Part shown: one piece after another, positions 1-8,599 of the stretch | How positions within the stretch are numbered: position 1 is the stretch's first letter | Layout: the number at the start of each line of letters is the position of its first letter | NCBI GenBank assembly: GCA_016256075.1 | Contig: SDVU01000008.1 | Location: 1 to 33,812 of the forward strand | From: Dictyocoela muelleri | Taxonomy: Eukaryota; Microsporidia | Reading direction: 5' to 3' | Length of the DNA stretch: 33,812 nt | Notes under the pieces: model-generated | Databases searched by the model: none | Seen by the model: the letters and a program-made list of their open reading frames with translations, nothing else | Told to the model about the DNA's origin: nothing | Translations under genes and position numbers: made by a program

Positions 1-73
1 TACTCATAATTATTACTATATTTAGTCTTTTTTGCTTCGCAAAAAAGACTAAATATAGTAATAATTATGAGTA
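1..73. repeat. Perfect 35-bp inverted repeat (hairpin)
   Basis: Positions 1-35 and 39-73 are exact reverse complements separated by the 3-base loop TTC. The right arm ends ...AATTATGAGTA. Because the left arm starts at the first base of the window, the full element may extend further left. Perfect arms suggest a young foldback or MITE-like insertion, or a palindrome maintained by the cell. No coding potential is seen. Confidence 0.9.
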
Positions 74-459
74 TATGTAAAAAAAATCCAGGGACCTTCT
101 TTACCAGAAGATTTCATGCTTCTTTCAATATACTCTCATTACCCCTCCTCAATTCTTTTGAGTGGCACAAACCGTTGTAGAACCGAAAATTGTTATATAT
201 AATCATTTTTTTCTTATTGATTTTGTAAAAAATTTCTTTTTCCATGGATAGATGTAAAAATCCATGGCGAAAATCGGATTTTTGCCAACAGCCACTGTCC
301 GATTTTTCGTCAAAGGCGAAAAATCGTAAAGCGATGATTTCCCGCTTATTTCAAATAAGTATTATATCATTTCTCAGACAGATGATGATTTTCAAAAAAA
401 TAGAGGCTAAGTCGGGTGCAAATTGACTTTTAGATAAAAAATAAAAAAATTAGAAATTA
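74..459. other. Non-coding stretch with small hairpins upstream of ITPA
   Basis: No gene is convincing here. Two near-perfect hairpins built on CGAAAAATC / GATTTTTCG occur at about 264-284 and 298-326. A self-complementary CTTATTTCAAATAAG sits at about 344-358; the same motif recurs near 30189 and 30549 in MITE-like repeats, so this is probably a decayed repeat end. A 60-codon open frame at 244-426 has no recognisable content and I do not call it a gene. Confidence 0.4.
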
Positions 460-463
460 CCCC
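460..463 (+). promoter_or_regulatory. CCC start signal of ITPA
   Basis: CCCC directly abuts the ATG at 464 (context TTACCCCATGAAA). C-runs just upstream of start codons are a known microsporidian gene signal. Here it supports this ATG as the true start. Confidence 0.7.
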
Positions 464-1024
464 ATGAAAATTTATTTTAACACATCTAATGAATACAAAT
501 ATGAAGAAATGAAAACAATTTTCCCTTTTAAAATCCATAAATGCAATATTGATGTTGATGAAATTCAAGGTGATGGGTCATCGATTTGTGACAAGAAAGC
601 AATAGATGTTTCCAAGAAAATTAATGATGGAATGGTTATTACCGATGATGTTAGTTTAGAAATCGCCGGACTTAATGGATACCCGGGTCCTTACATAAAA
701 AGTTTTTTGAAAATTGGCTTTGAGAAAATTGAAAAAATCGTTGAATTATTTGGTAGAAGTGCAACTGTGCATTGTTATCTGTCTTTAGCACAAAATGGTG
801 AATTGAAATATACAGCATTAGGAACTTTGAAAGGTGAATTAATTCCTCCAGGAAAGTTTGATAATGGGTTTGGGTTTGATAAAATTTTCAAACCTAATAA
901 TTCGGAATTTACATTTGCTGAAATGGGAAATGATGAAAAAAATAAAATTTCTCATAGAGCTCTAGCTGCTCAAGAAATTTTTAAATATTTGAATGAAAGT
1001 GGAATTATTAGAGAGATTGAATAA
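464..1024 (+). CDS. ITPA: Inosine triphosphate pyrophosphatase (ITPA/HAM1 family)
   Basis: Encodes 186 residues, the usual length of this family. ITPA hydrolyses ITP, dITP and XTP to monophosphates plus pyrophosphate in the cytosol, keeping deaminated purines out of DNA and RNA. Visible motifs are the N-terminal substrate loop TSNEYKYEE (family TxNxxKxxE), the central ITDDVSLEIAGLNGYPGPYIK (family EDTxLxFxALGGxPGPYIKW), GKFDNGFGFDKIF (family GDxGFGWDPIF), and near the C-terminus AEMGNDEKNKISHRALA (family AEMxxxxKNxxSHRxxAL). All key segments are present and uninterrupted, so it should be active. The start is fixed by CCCC touching the ATG. There are no introns and no neighbouring gene within 2 kb. 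Very confident of the family; which deaminated nucleotide it prefers is inferred from the family. Confidence 0.95.
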   Translation: MKIYFNTSNEYKYEEMKTIFPFKIHKCNIDVDEIQGDGSSICDKKAIDVSKKINDGMVITDDVSLEIAGLNGYPGPYIKSFLKIGFEKIEKIVELFGRSATVHCYLSLAQNGELKYTALGTLKGELIPPGKFDNGFGFDKIFKPNNSEFTFAEMGNDEKNKISHRALAAQEIFKYLNESGIIREIE

Positions 1025-1146
1025 TTTAATTTTTTTAAACAAATTTTAAATTCCAATTTTTACAATTCATGTTATTATTTTTATGTATTTTGCTGATTCA
1101 GATTGATTTGTATATAATGCTGAAAATATAAAAAATTTTTAAAAAC

Positions 1147-1583
1147 ACATTACATGTTGAGAATAGCCAGAGGTGCAAATCCGGAAAATACCGCCAGCCG
1201 CGTTCTTTGGATCTTTTTTTCATAATTTTCAAATTATAGATTTATTCCAAACTATCCAGGATTCAAAGTTTATACACGATTTTCTCTTTATCAATGACTT
1301 CGCAGAATACATGTATTCAGGCTTTAAATATTTTTTTTGGTACTTTTATTTTACCTGATGAATAGTTGCACTCCTCTTTACACCTAGTAGAGTCTCTTCT
1401 GTTTAATTTTCATTTAAACTAAGTCTTAATAAGCAATACCACACTAGAAGAACGGTCTATCAATACTATATTTATTTATCGCATGATGTCAATTCAAATT
1501 ATTTATCAAAGTGAGGAGAACGGGATTCAACTAGATACTTAAATGTTACATTTAAAAAAGTTAACCATTTAACTTTCTGACCC
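1147..1583 (-). mobile_element. tRNA-headed SINE, copy 1
   Basis: A nearly full-length, divergent copy read on the minus strand. The 5' head lies at about 1583 (GGGTCAGAAAG..GTTAA, a decayed A box) and the 3' tail ATGTAAT at 1147-1154. Shared internal landmarks with the other copies include AAGTCTTAATAAGCAATACC and ACACCTAGTAGAGTC on the plus strand. It encodes nothing. Confidence 0.75.
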
Positions 1584-1709
1584 ATTATTTTTGTGTGGAA
1601 ATAAATTTTTTATTACGCAAAGATTTAACATTTCTTTCTTTTTTTTTAAAAAAAAGAAATCCGGAGCAAAAAAATACAAAAGATATGAGAACAAACGCGA
1701 AATCACTAT

Positions 1710-2155
1710 GGCTAGATAGCTCAGTAGTTAACACTCTTGAATGAATATTTAAGTATCTGGGCCGATCCAGCTGACGTCACATTTATAAATAATTGGGATT
1801 GACATTATGCAGTCAATAACTATAGAAATATAGTATAATCCACAGTTTTTCTGGTGTGGTTAGCTGATTAGGCCTGATCTAATAAGACAATGAACTATAA
1901 ATAGCTCTTCTAGGTGTGGGGATGAGTGCAGCGACACATCTAACCAAATAAGTAGCGAAAAATAAACCTTGAGAACCAACAAATACCTGTATCATTATAG
2001 GTAATTATAACTCGAAAATTATGTATACAGCTCGGATTCTGGTGTAGCTTATAAGTCACGTATTTTTTGAACACCTAGAATCTAAGGTCTAAAGACCGTG
2101 GTAAGAAACAACTCAATATATTAGCAAGTAAAAATGTTGCAGGCATAAAATATAT
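1710..2155 (+). mobile_element. tRNA-headed SINE, copy 2
   Basis: Head at 1710 begins GGCTAGATAGCTCAGTAGTTA, which matches a Pol III A box. A weakened B-box region, GGGCCGATCCAGCTGAC, follows at about 1759-1775. The body continues through TCTAGGTGTGGGGATGAGTG and ends near AGGCATAAAATATAT. It lies head-to-head with copy 1, 126 bp apart. Confidence 0.8.
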
Positions 2156-2362
2156 GCCTGGAAGCACGTGTTGTTTCATTTCTTATGATTGTAATTTTTT
2201 AGACTATATATATAAATAAATTTTTCTCGTGATATCACGCTTGTTTAAATAATTTTTGCAATTTATTCTTAGTGATAGCAATTTTATAAAAGAAAGAAAT
2301 AGTTAAAATGTTTTGCAACCCAAATATTTATAATTTGAAATCGTGAAAACAATCAAATTTTG
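2156..2362. other. AT-rich spacer between SINE copies
   Basis: No gene or clear repeat is seen apart from a short palindrome TCTCGTGATATCACG at about 2224-2238. Confidence 0.4.
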
Positions 2363-2372
2363 TAGAAGCACA
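2363..2372. repeat. Target-site duplication, left, of SINE copy 3
   Basis: TAGAAGCACA, identical to 2836-2845 on the other side of the SINE. Confidence 0.8.
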
Positions 2373-2835
2373 ATGTATATATATATTACATGCTGACTAC
2401 ATCTATAGCTGCCAATCGGAGAGCTGTCTCCTACCTTGGTTCTGCGACCTTTGGTTCTTACTTTTCCAATAATATTCACTTCCTAAGCTACCAGAAGCCA
2501 AGATGTATACGCGATATTCATTTTATCAATGACTCAGCAGGTACGGGTAATTTTTGGCTTTTTGAATTTTTATTTCCACTACTTTTGCCGAGATGCGTCG
2601 CCACACTCACTCATCCCCACACACCTAGGAGAGTCCCCTCTGCTTCATTGTCATATTAGACCAAGTATTAATCGGCTATACCACACTAGAACAACTGTAT
2701 CTTAATGCTATATTTCTATAGTTTTTGACCGCTTAATGACATTCCCTCATTATTTATTAAAGAGTGGTGTCAGCGGATTTGAACCTCGATAGTTAAATTT
2801 TACATCTAAAATGTTAACCAATGAGCTGTCTGGCC
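2373..2835 (-). mobile_element. tRNA-headed SINE, copy 3, with target-site duplication
   Basis: Full-length copy of about 463 bp on the minus strand. The head (GGCCAGACAGCTCATTGG on the minus strand) ends at 2835 and includes a B-box-like GAGGTTCAAATCC. The tail is a TA-rich microsatellite at 2373-2390. The flanks 2363-2372 and 2836-2845 are both TAGAAGCACA, and similarity continues a few bases further (ATGTA against TATGTA). A short direct repeat exactly bounding the copy is the hallmark of target-primed retroposition. An 89-codon open frame inside (2390-2659) is incidental. Confidence 0.88.
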
Positions 2836-2845
2836 TAGAAGCACA
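2836..2845. repeat. Target-site duplication, right, of SINE copy 3
   Basis: TAGAAGCACA, identical to 2363-2372. Confidence 0.8.
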
Positions 2846-2870
2846 TATGTAAGTTATTAATAATTAATCA

Positions 2871-3660
2871 GGTTATCTCTATAGTTAATACTTTTGATGT
2901 AACAATAAGTATAGTGATTCTAGTATTTTAATGTCACTTTATTAAATAATTAGGATTGACATGTGGCGATCATTAACAATATTTTTAGTGGTGGATGCTA
3001 GTTTGGTGTTGCCTTTGATATTTGGTGTTGAATTTGAAAAAAAATAAAATAAGATAAAATTGTAAATATTTAGTAATCCTTTATTTTTAATAGAACTAAG
3101 TGATCGTTGTATCGCTTGTCTGATGGATTCGTGTGTTCCCAAATAAATTGAATGACAAAGTCTTCGTGTTTATTCTGATAATACCTTTTTTCTTCATTTG
3201 GTATCTCTTAGAAATAGACCAAATTCATTCAACAGTCTGTGTTTTTTCACAAACTGTATTATCGCGAAAACACACTTTAATATTCAAGGTAAAAATATTA
3301 GAGGCTAAATAATGTTCAGTTGGGATTTTTCTTCGATTTTTTAACCAGGTAAGGGTGATGTTTTAAATTTTTTCAATGGGAACACCAAATATCAAAGGCA
3401 ACACCAAACTAAAATCTACCTTTTTATACTGTTCATCCTGTGTGGTGTAGCCGATTAAGACTTGATCAAATATAAAATGGAGCAGAAGGGACTCCCCCAG
3501 GAGTGGAAATGAATGCAGCGGCGCATCTTGAAAAAATAAGTAGTTGAACTGAAAAATTAATGAAAAGCTATGGAACACCGTTAACCGAATGTCTAAAGGC
3601 AAATATTTGAGACAACTCCTCACCGGTTTGATAATTATTGGCAGCATGTAATATTTAATA
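2871..3660 (+). mobile_element. tRNA-headed SINE, copy 4, split by an inserted MITE
   Basis: The head and first part occupy 2871-2998 (landmark TTAGGATTGACAT). The remainder resumes at 3412 (landmarks TGTGTGGTGTAGCCGATTAAG and GGCAGCATGTAATATTTAATA) and runs to 3660. Copy 2 reads across the same junction without a gap, so the 3001-3409 segment is an insertion. It lies head-to-head with copy 3, only about 35 bp apart. Confidence 0.8.
2999..3411. mobile_element. 409-bp Tc1/mariner-type MITE inserted in a SINE
   Basis: Terminal inverted repeats GTTTGGTGTTGCCTTTGATA... (3001-3029) and its complement (3381-3409) are about 29 bp and identical. They are flanked by TA at 2999-3000 and 3410-3411, the target duplication of the Tc1/mariner superfamily. 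The interior has no intact frame, so it is non-autonomous. Confidence 0.88.
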
Positions 3661-3869
3661 TATTATTAGATTATTATAAAAATAAAATCTAAAAATGTTT
3701 TGAAAATAACAAAATAAAATTTTTAATCAACCCTCACCAACTCTATTTTAAGCAAAATTTATTCACCAATGCCATTTTTTTCAATAATATATAGAACCCT
3801 TTAATTGCTATATTTTCAGCAAATCACATTTTCACAAAAACATAATTTTTTATTTTGTTTTTAATTCAT

Positions 3870-3877
3870 GCCCACCC
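3870..3877 (+). promoter_or_regulatory. CCC start signal of the Dsn1-like gene
   Basis: GCCCACCC lies directly before the ATG at 3878. An upstream ATG at 3868 opens only an 8-codon frame, so the C-run favours 3878 as start. Confidence 0.65.
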
Positions 3878-5593
3878 ATGATCCACAATATTGACGGCTT
3901 CATCTTCAAAACTAAAGACAAAGATGATATTAATCCAGACAACTTCAGAAGCTTAAAAAGAGATAACCTAATAAACCCAAATATTAAGGACCATAATACA
4001 ACCTACAATGATCCTAATAAAAATAAAAAATCGAATTCAAAAGTTGATAAACCAAAAGTTGCTTCGGCAAAATCAAATCTTAAAGGCAGATTAAAAACAA
4101 ACCAAAAGAATTTTAATTATTTAAAACAAAAAAGAACTTTGACAACAAAACAAAAAAAGAATTTTGTTGATTTAAATGAGTTATCGTCAAATCTAAAAAT
4201 TAAAAATAATAAGAAAGGTAAAAAAGATATAGAAAAAAATTTGAAAGATGTTTATTTTGGTGATACAACAATTTTTGAAAAAATTGAAAATCCGTTTAAA
4301 GACTCTAAAATTGATAATGATTTTATAAACGATTGCAATTTTAAAGATAATTCCACAAATGAGTATAACTTTAGAAAAAATTTCACATATAAACGCAACC
4401 TTAAAAATAATATCAAAAGTACTGATAATAAGAATTTTAAATATAATGAAGAAACAAATAAGCTCGATATTTTTGGAAATAATCAACGAAAAAGTTTATT
4501 AAACAATAATTCAAATGACTTTGTTAATAAAAATAATGAAAAGGATAATTTTAAAGAAAATAATAAAGACCTAAAAGTGGACAATAAAGACCTAAAAGTG
4601 AATAATAACCTCAATATTGATAATAATCTCAATATTGATAATAACCTGAAAGTGGATAATACTCTCAATATTGATAATACCAATACCCTCAATATTGATA
4701 ATAACCTCAGTATTGGTTATGAAAAAATAAGAAAGAAAAAAATAAATCCACTCAAGTTACATGAAATATTAGCTGATGATGAACCCGTTGAACAGCAAAT
4801 TCAAAAAATTATCTCAATGACTCTCGATTTTTGCATCATAAAAGATCCATCGATGGAAAATGTAATAAGCAAATTTAAAGAAGAATTTGTATTCAATTTG
4901 ATTAATGAAAATATTGTTATAGAAGAGATTAATAATGAAATAAATTCTTTAAAAAGTGAGTTTAAAGTCTGGCAAGATGTTTATGATGAACTTGAGTCTA
5001 ATTTTCATGATTTCAAGGTTGATGAGTTTATTTCGGAATTGACTTATGATGATTTGAAATTTGAAAATTCTAACAATGATGAACTTGATCAGCTTAAAGA
5101 TTTTAAAAATAACGAACGAGAAAATAATCATAATAAATTTAATAATCAATTTGAAAAGGAATTTGATAATCAATTTGATAATCAGTTTGAAAAGGAATTT
5201 GATAATCAATTTGATAATCAGCTTAATAATCAATTTGAAAAGGAATTTGATAATCAGTTTAATAATCAGTTTGATAATCAATTTGAAAAGGAATTTGATA
5301 ATCAGTTTAATAATCAGTTTGATAATCAGTTTGATAATCAGTTTAATAATCAACTTAATAATAATAATAATAAATATTATGATTTATATTATTACGGTGA
5401 TGGATTGTTTAGCGAATTCATTGAAAAGAAAAATGTATTAGATAGAATTTCGTTTATAATCGAAAAACTCTTTAAAAATGGTAATCAACAAATAGAAGAA
5501 ATGTGTAAAAAAATTTTTAATAGTTATAAAAATGGAAAATATGATCCGATCTTGCTTCTGAAAGAATTGTCTAATTTGAAAAATGTGAATTAA
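3878..5593 (+). CDS. Asn-rich protein, possible Dsn1/Mis13 kinetochore subunit
   Basis: 571 residues in three parts. Residues 1-150 are basic and Lys/Asn-rich. Residues about 225-285 and 420-495 are in-frame repeats (NNLNIDNN/NNLKVDN and FEKEFDNQFDNQ). A more complex block lies at about 291-380 (LKLHEILADDEPVEQQIQKI, then ENVISKFKEEFVFNLINENI, then INSLKSEFKVWQDVYDELES) and another at about 500-571. The middle block has the order seen in Dsn1/Mis13: a short motif before a helix, a paired helix, then a coiled-coil helix with KxExxxW. Dsn1 joins the Mis12 complex to the inner kinetochore. This assignment is a by-eye inference and only tentative; an unrelated coiled-coil protein is possible. The repeats inflate its length. 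Start chosen by GCCCACCC against the ATG. Open frames on the opposite strand here are shadows of the repeats. Confidence 0.85.
   Translation: MIHNIDGFIFKTKDKDDINPDNFRSLKRDNLINPNIKDHNTTYNDPNKNKKSNSKVDKPKVASAKSNLKGRLKTNQKNFNYLKQKRTLTTKQKKNFVDLNELSSNLKIKNNKKGKKDIEKNLKDVYFGDTTIFEKIENPFKDSKIDNDFINDCNFKDNSTNEYNFRKNFTYKRNLKNNIKSTDNKNFKYNEETNKLDIFGNNQRKSLLNNNSNDFVNKNNEKDNFKENNKDLKVDNKDLKVNNNLNIDNNLNIDNNLKVDNTLNIDNTNTLNIDNNLSIGYEKIRKKKINPLKLHEILADDEPVEQQIQKIISMTLDFCIIKDPSMENVISKFKEEFVFNLINENIVIEEINNEINSLKSEFKVWQDVYDELESNFHDFKVDEFISELTYDDLKFENSNNDELDQLKDFKNNERENNHNKFNNQFEKEFDNQFDNQFEKEFDNQFDNQLNNQFEKEFDNQFNNQFDNQFEKEFDNQFNNQFDNQFDNQFNNQLNNNNNKYYDLYYYGDGLFSEFIEKKNVLDRISFIIEKLFKNGNQQIEEMCKKIFNSYKNGKYDPILLLKELSNLKNVN
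4570..4715 (+). repeat. In-frame NNLNID/NNLKVD coding repeat
   Basis: Imperfect 18- to 24-base units such as AATAATCTCAATATTGAT are repeated about eight times inside the 3878-5593 gene. The frame is always kept, since units are multiples of three. Confidence 0.85.
5138..5360 (+). repeat. In-frame FDNQ/FEKE coding repeat
   Basis: Tandem 12-base units (TTTGATAATCAA/G) alternate with TTTGAAAAGGAA in higher-order blocks. They encode an acidic, Gln/Asn-rich stretch. Because units are multiples of three, copy number can vary without breaking the frame. Confidence 0.9.
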
Positions 5594-5952
5594 ATTAAAT
5601 TGAATTGAATAAATCGATTAATTTTTAGAGATACAATTTTTAAAGATATAATTTTCAGGCTTTTTAGGTTTCAATGTCCATAATTTGTTGAGATTCAATT
5701 TTAATATTTATAATTTTTAGGTTTTTAAAATTTTATTCTTTTATTTGTTTTTCATATTTTAATTAATAATTTTATTTCAAAACTCAATGTAGTAAAATAT
5801 ATATGCTGAAAATAATTGTAATTGCAAGTTCAAGAAAGTTTTTTTGATCTCATCTTAGAAAATTTCGTTCTTAATGTTCGAAATATAAGTCATTTTTGTA
5901 TATTGAGAATAAAGATGTATCTCGATTTGATTTTATAACTCTTCTTGATAAA
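5594..5952. other. AT-rich spacer, nothing recognised
   Basis: Downstream flank of the Dsn1-like gene up to the Merlin element. T-rich runs are present, with no gene, no repeat and no RNA structure I can support. Confidence 0.4.
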
Positions 5953-5964
5953 GATAATTATTGG

Positions 5965-7034
5965 TCTTACACATTATTCCTCCGGTGGAAATAATATGCA
6001 AGTGTAAAAATAAAAAAGAGGTTACCCCATGACTTTTGAAACTGAACTGATAATACCTTTATTGGGCGTAAATAACTTAGATATCATTCAATATTTTAGA
6101 TCAAAAGGACTTCTTTTTTCTTCTTTAAATTGTAAGTTTTGGTTTTTCTTTAATTAATGAACCAAAGGCACCCATGAAGATGGATCAATATGTCTGGAAA
6201 TGTATATATTCAGAGTTTATTAAATACACAACTGCTCGATCAATAAGACCAGTTCCTTCTTAGAAAAATTTAAGTTAAACATTAAAGAATCATTAAATTT
6301 ACTTTAGAAATTATTTAAAGATATAAGAATATCTCAAGCATTTGAAGATACTGGTATACATCGTAATACTGTTATGAATTTTTATGATGAACTAAGAGTC
6401 ACTCTAAAAATTATTATCTAGAACAGGATAATAGATTAAGTGGTTAATCTGTAATTGTACAAATTGATGGAAGTTTATTTTGTATAGCCTAAATATCACA
6501 GATGCCGCGCTAAGTTCGGAGGAAGTTTGTGTGTTTGGATGTGTAGATACTATTTTTAGACCATCCAAAGGATTTATGTGTTATTTCCAAACATAAAATA
6601 AGAGACTTTATATAGTATCATAAAAGATGTTATAAGTAAGGTTCTATAATATGGTCAGATCGTGGAAAGAAAACCTAAATATTTCCAAAAAAGGAAATTA
6701 ACATGCATCAGTAAATCGTAAATATCACTTCGTTGATCCGTCTACCAGTACACATACACAAAGTTTTGAATCCTATTGGAATAATCAAATAAAGGAGAAT
6801 TATAAAAGTGGGAATAAAAAATAAGTTCACTGTTAACTTTAATTGAATGGATGACAAGAGACAAATATATTAAAAATAATTGGGACATCTTTTTAATGAT
6901 AATTGGTGGTTAATATTTTTACTATATTTTTATTTATTTTTTAAACAAGATCGAGGGGAAAATAATTTTTAAATGTAAGTTTTTTGGGGAATAATGTGCA
7001 AGTTTGGGTTTTTGGGGGATAATGTGTAACTTCT
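5965..7034 (+). mobile_element. Merlin (IS1016-like) DNA transposon 1, decayed
   Basis: About 1.07 kb with inverted ends containing TTACACATTATTCC (left) and its near-complement GGGATAATGTGTAA (right). A second copy of the end motif, GGGGAATAATGTGCAAG, lies just inside the right end. The 12-base direct repeat GATAATTATTGG flanks it (5953-5964 and 7035-7046), a little longer than the 8-9 bp typical of Merlin. The interior carries a transposase with several stops and frameshifts, so it is inactive. Confidence 0.85.
6029..6860 (+). pseudogene. Merlin/IS1595-like DDE transposase, broken
   Basis: Starts at ATG 6029 directly after CCCC. The N-terminal part reads MTFETELIIPLLGVNNLDII. Further on, in shifting frames, come VQIDGSLF (family VEIDES.F, first catalytic Asp), VFGCVDTIFRPSKGFM, and HFVDPSTSTHTQSFESYWN (family HFVDP.T..HTQ.IES.WN, the hallmark end of the DDE domain). 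At least one stop (after LFCIA) and several frameshifts separate these blocks. The enzyme would cut and paste the element by its inverted ends. It is a plain DNA transposon gene and no longer functional. Confidence 0.85.
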
Positions 7035-7304
7035 GATAATTATTGGCCTTTTAAGTTTCTTTAACCTCCTCTAATTTTTATGTAGATATGCGTGCCCGCA
7101 TTCATCTCTACATTTTAGAAAATTATTTCTGATAACGTAAATACAAATTTATTCTAAACTAGTTTCACCTCACTATAAAAACTGTATATAGCTGCTATAA
7201 GTTATGACAACCGATTGTCATTCAATAATAAATTTTAAATTTAAATAAGTGGAATTAATCATGAATACTTAAATTAACGTTCTTCAACGGAGTAAAAATA
7301 TCTT

Positions 7305-7492
7305 TCGAATTTGTAAGTCTTAATTGATAAGAGCATTAGTATGTTCCTTATGTAAAATAAGCATAAAATCGCGAGATAAATATATAATCAACATATCGCC
7401 GTCTCAATTTATATTTATCTCGAGATTTTAAGCTTATTTTGTGAAGAAACATATTATATACTCTTACAAATTTAGATTTAGAAACCTGAGGA
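7305..7492. repeat. MITE-like hairpin element, copy A
   Basis: About 188 bp with long inverted arms. The left arm has TTTGTAAGTCTTAATTGATA and AAATAAGCATAAAATCGCGA. The right arm has TCTCGAGATTTTAAGCTTAT and CTCTTACAAATTTAGATT. Its ends and inner motifs match the element at 30333-30608, so both belong to one family. No coding content. Confidence 0.7.
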
Positions 7493-7800
7493 GTGTCCTA
7501 ATTCGTGTTATGAGTTATTGTAATTCAGAAGAAAAAAATCACAAAGAAATTAAAATGTAATTACAGAACTGAAGCCAAGAATTGTAGAAATAAAATTGGA
7601 TACTTTTCCGAACATATAATTTTTTTATGCTTTTTCAAAATTTTATAAACATTGAGTTTACTGAGTTCTTATTTAATATTAAATTAGTTAATATTTTAAT
7701 TAATTTTATATTTTTTTTATTCTTATAAAAAAATTCACTTTTGATCATACTTATAGACTCAACAGATTTCTAAGTCTAAATTAATAGAATGTTAATTTTT
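7493..7800. other. AT-rich spacer, nothing recognised
   Basis: No gene or clear repeat. Long T runs only. Confidence 0.35.
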
Positions 7801-7804
7801 TTTT

Positions 7805-8336
7805 CTTGGTAGAAATAAGCTTAAATCACGGATAAATATATATTGAGATGATTCTCGAGAGAATATCATTTTAAAGATTTTAACCAAAAAGGATTTTGTA
7901 AATTCATTTTATTGAACGGTTTTGAAAGCTGTGCATGGTGTACCTGTAATTTCACGTCTAAATTTTAATTTTACATTAATTTATTTCTTTTTTGGGTTGT
8001 ATATATTCCCAGTGCATGTGTCCATAAAACAAATTATTAATGAATTTATAGTGATCATTCGTGTTTTGTGTCTTGACCTTTTTAGTTTAAAAATTACTAC
8101 CGGCATTACTATCGAAAATCACAGTAACCCTTATTCTTAATATGTTTGTGCCGGGTTGGCGCACATAATAACATAATTAATATTTTAAATTTGAAGATAT
8201 ATTAACAGTTATCGAAATGGTTGATTGCACCAGATTTATTAACTATTCATATATCTTTAGATTTAAAATTTTAATAATAAAAATTTATTTGTCTGGTGAT
8301 TTTAAGCTTATTTCAAAAGAAAAACATGCTCTAAGT
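7805..8336. repeat. Possible longer, decayed member of the same MITE family
   Basis: The left end (7805-7845) has AGAAATAAGCTTAAATCACG and the right end (8295-8336) has GATTTTAAGCTTATTTCAAA followed by ACATGCTCTAAG. Both resemble the ends of the 30333-30608 element and face inward. The interior (including a 72-codon frame at 7922-8140) shows nothing I can name. The two ends could also be separate insertions. Confidence 0.4.
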
Positions 8337-8345
8337 ATAGATTAC

Positions 8346-8476
8346 AGCCCTGTAGTCGGGATCCCGAAATACCGAGATCTTGATATACCGAGATCCCGGG
8401 ATTCCGGCTTTTTTAGTAATCCCAAAATCACGGGGTCAGAAAAAGTTAATCCCGGGGATTTCGGGATGAGAAAATG
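8346..8476. repeat. GC-rich CCCGGGATT / CCGAGATC palindromic cluster 1
   Basis: Dense short inverted motifs stand out in AT-rich DNA: CGGGATCCCG, ACCGAGATC twice, CCCGGGATTCCGG, and TAATCCCGGGGATTTCGGGA. A similar cluster lies at 9459-9537. The pair may be the two ends of one transposon of about 1.2 kb. Confidence 0.5.
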
Positions 8477-8599
8477 GTCTAAGGTTGCTGGCTTTAGTGT
8501 AGATTCATATACAAAGAATGAAAGAAAAGGGTCTAGTTTAAACGGCTTAATTTTCATAATTCGTATATTTATTAGCAATATTTTATAAACAGAATTTAT

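Noticed and set aside
244-426. 60-codon open frame upstream of ITPA
   Set aside because: It lies in hairpin-rich repeat DNA, lacks the CCC start signal and shows no recognisable protein features.
2390-2659. 89-codon open frame
   Set aside because: It lies wholly inside a SINE copy; the frame is not kept in the other copies.
4949-5353. 134-codon minus-strand frame rich in Ile/Lys/Leu
   Set aside because: It is the antisense of the FDNQ coding repeat of the 3878-5593 gene.
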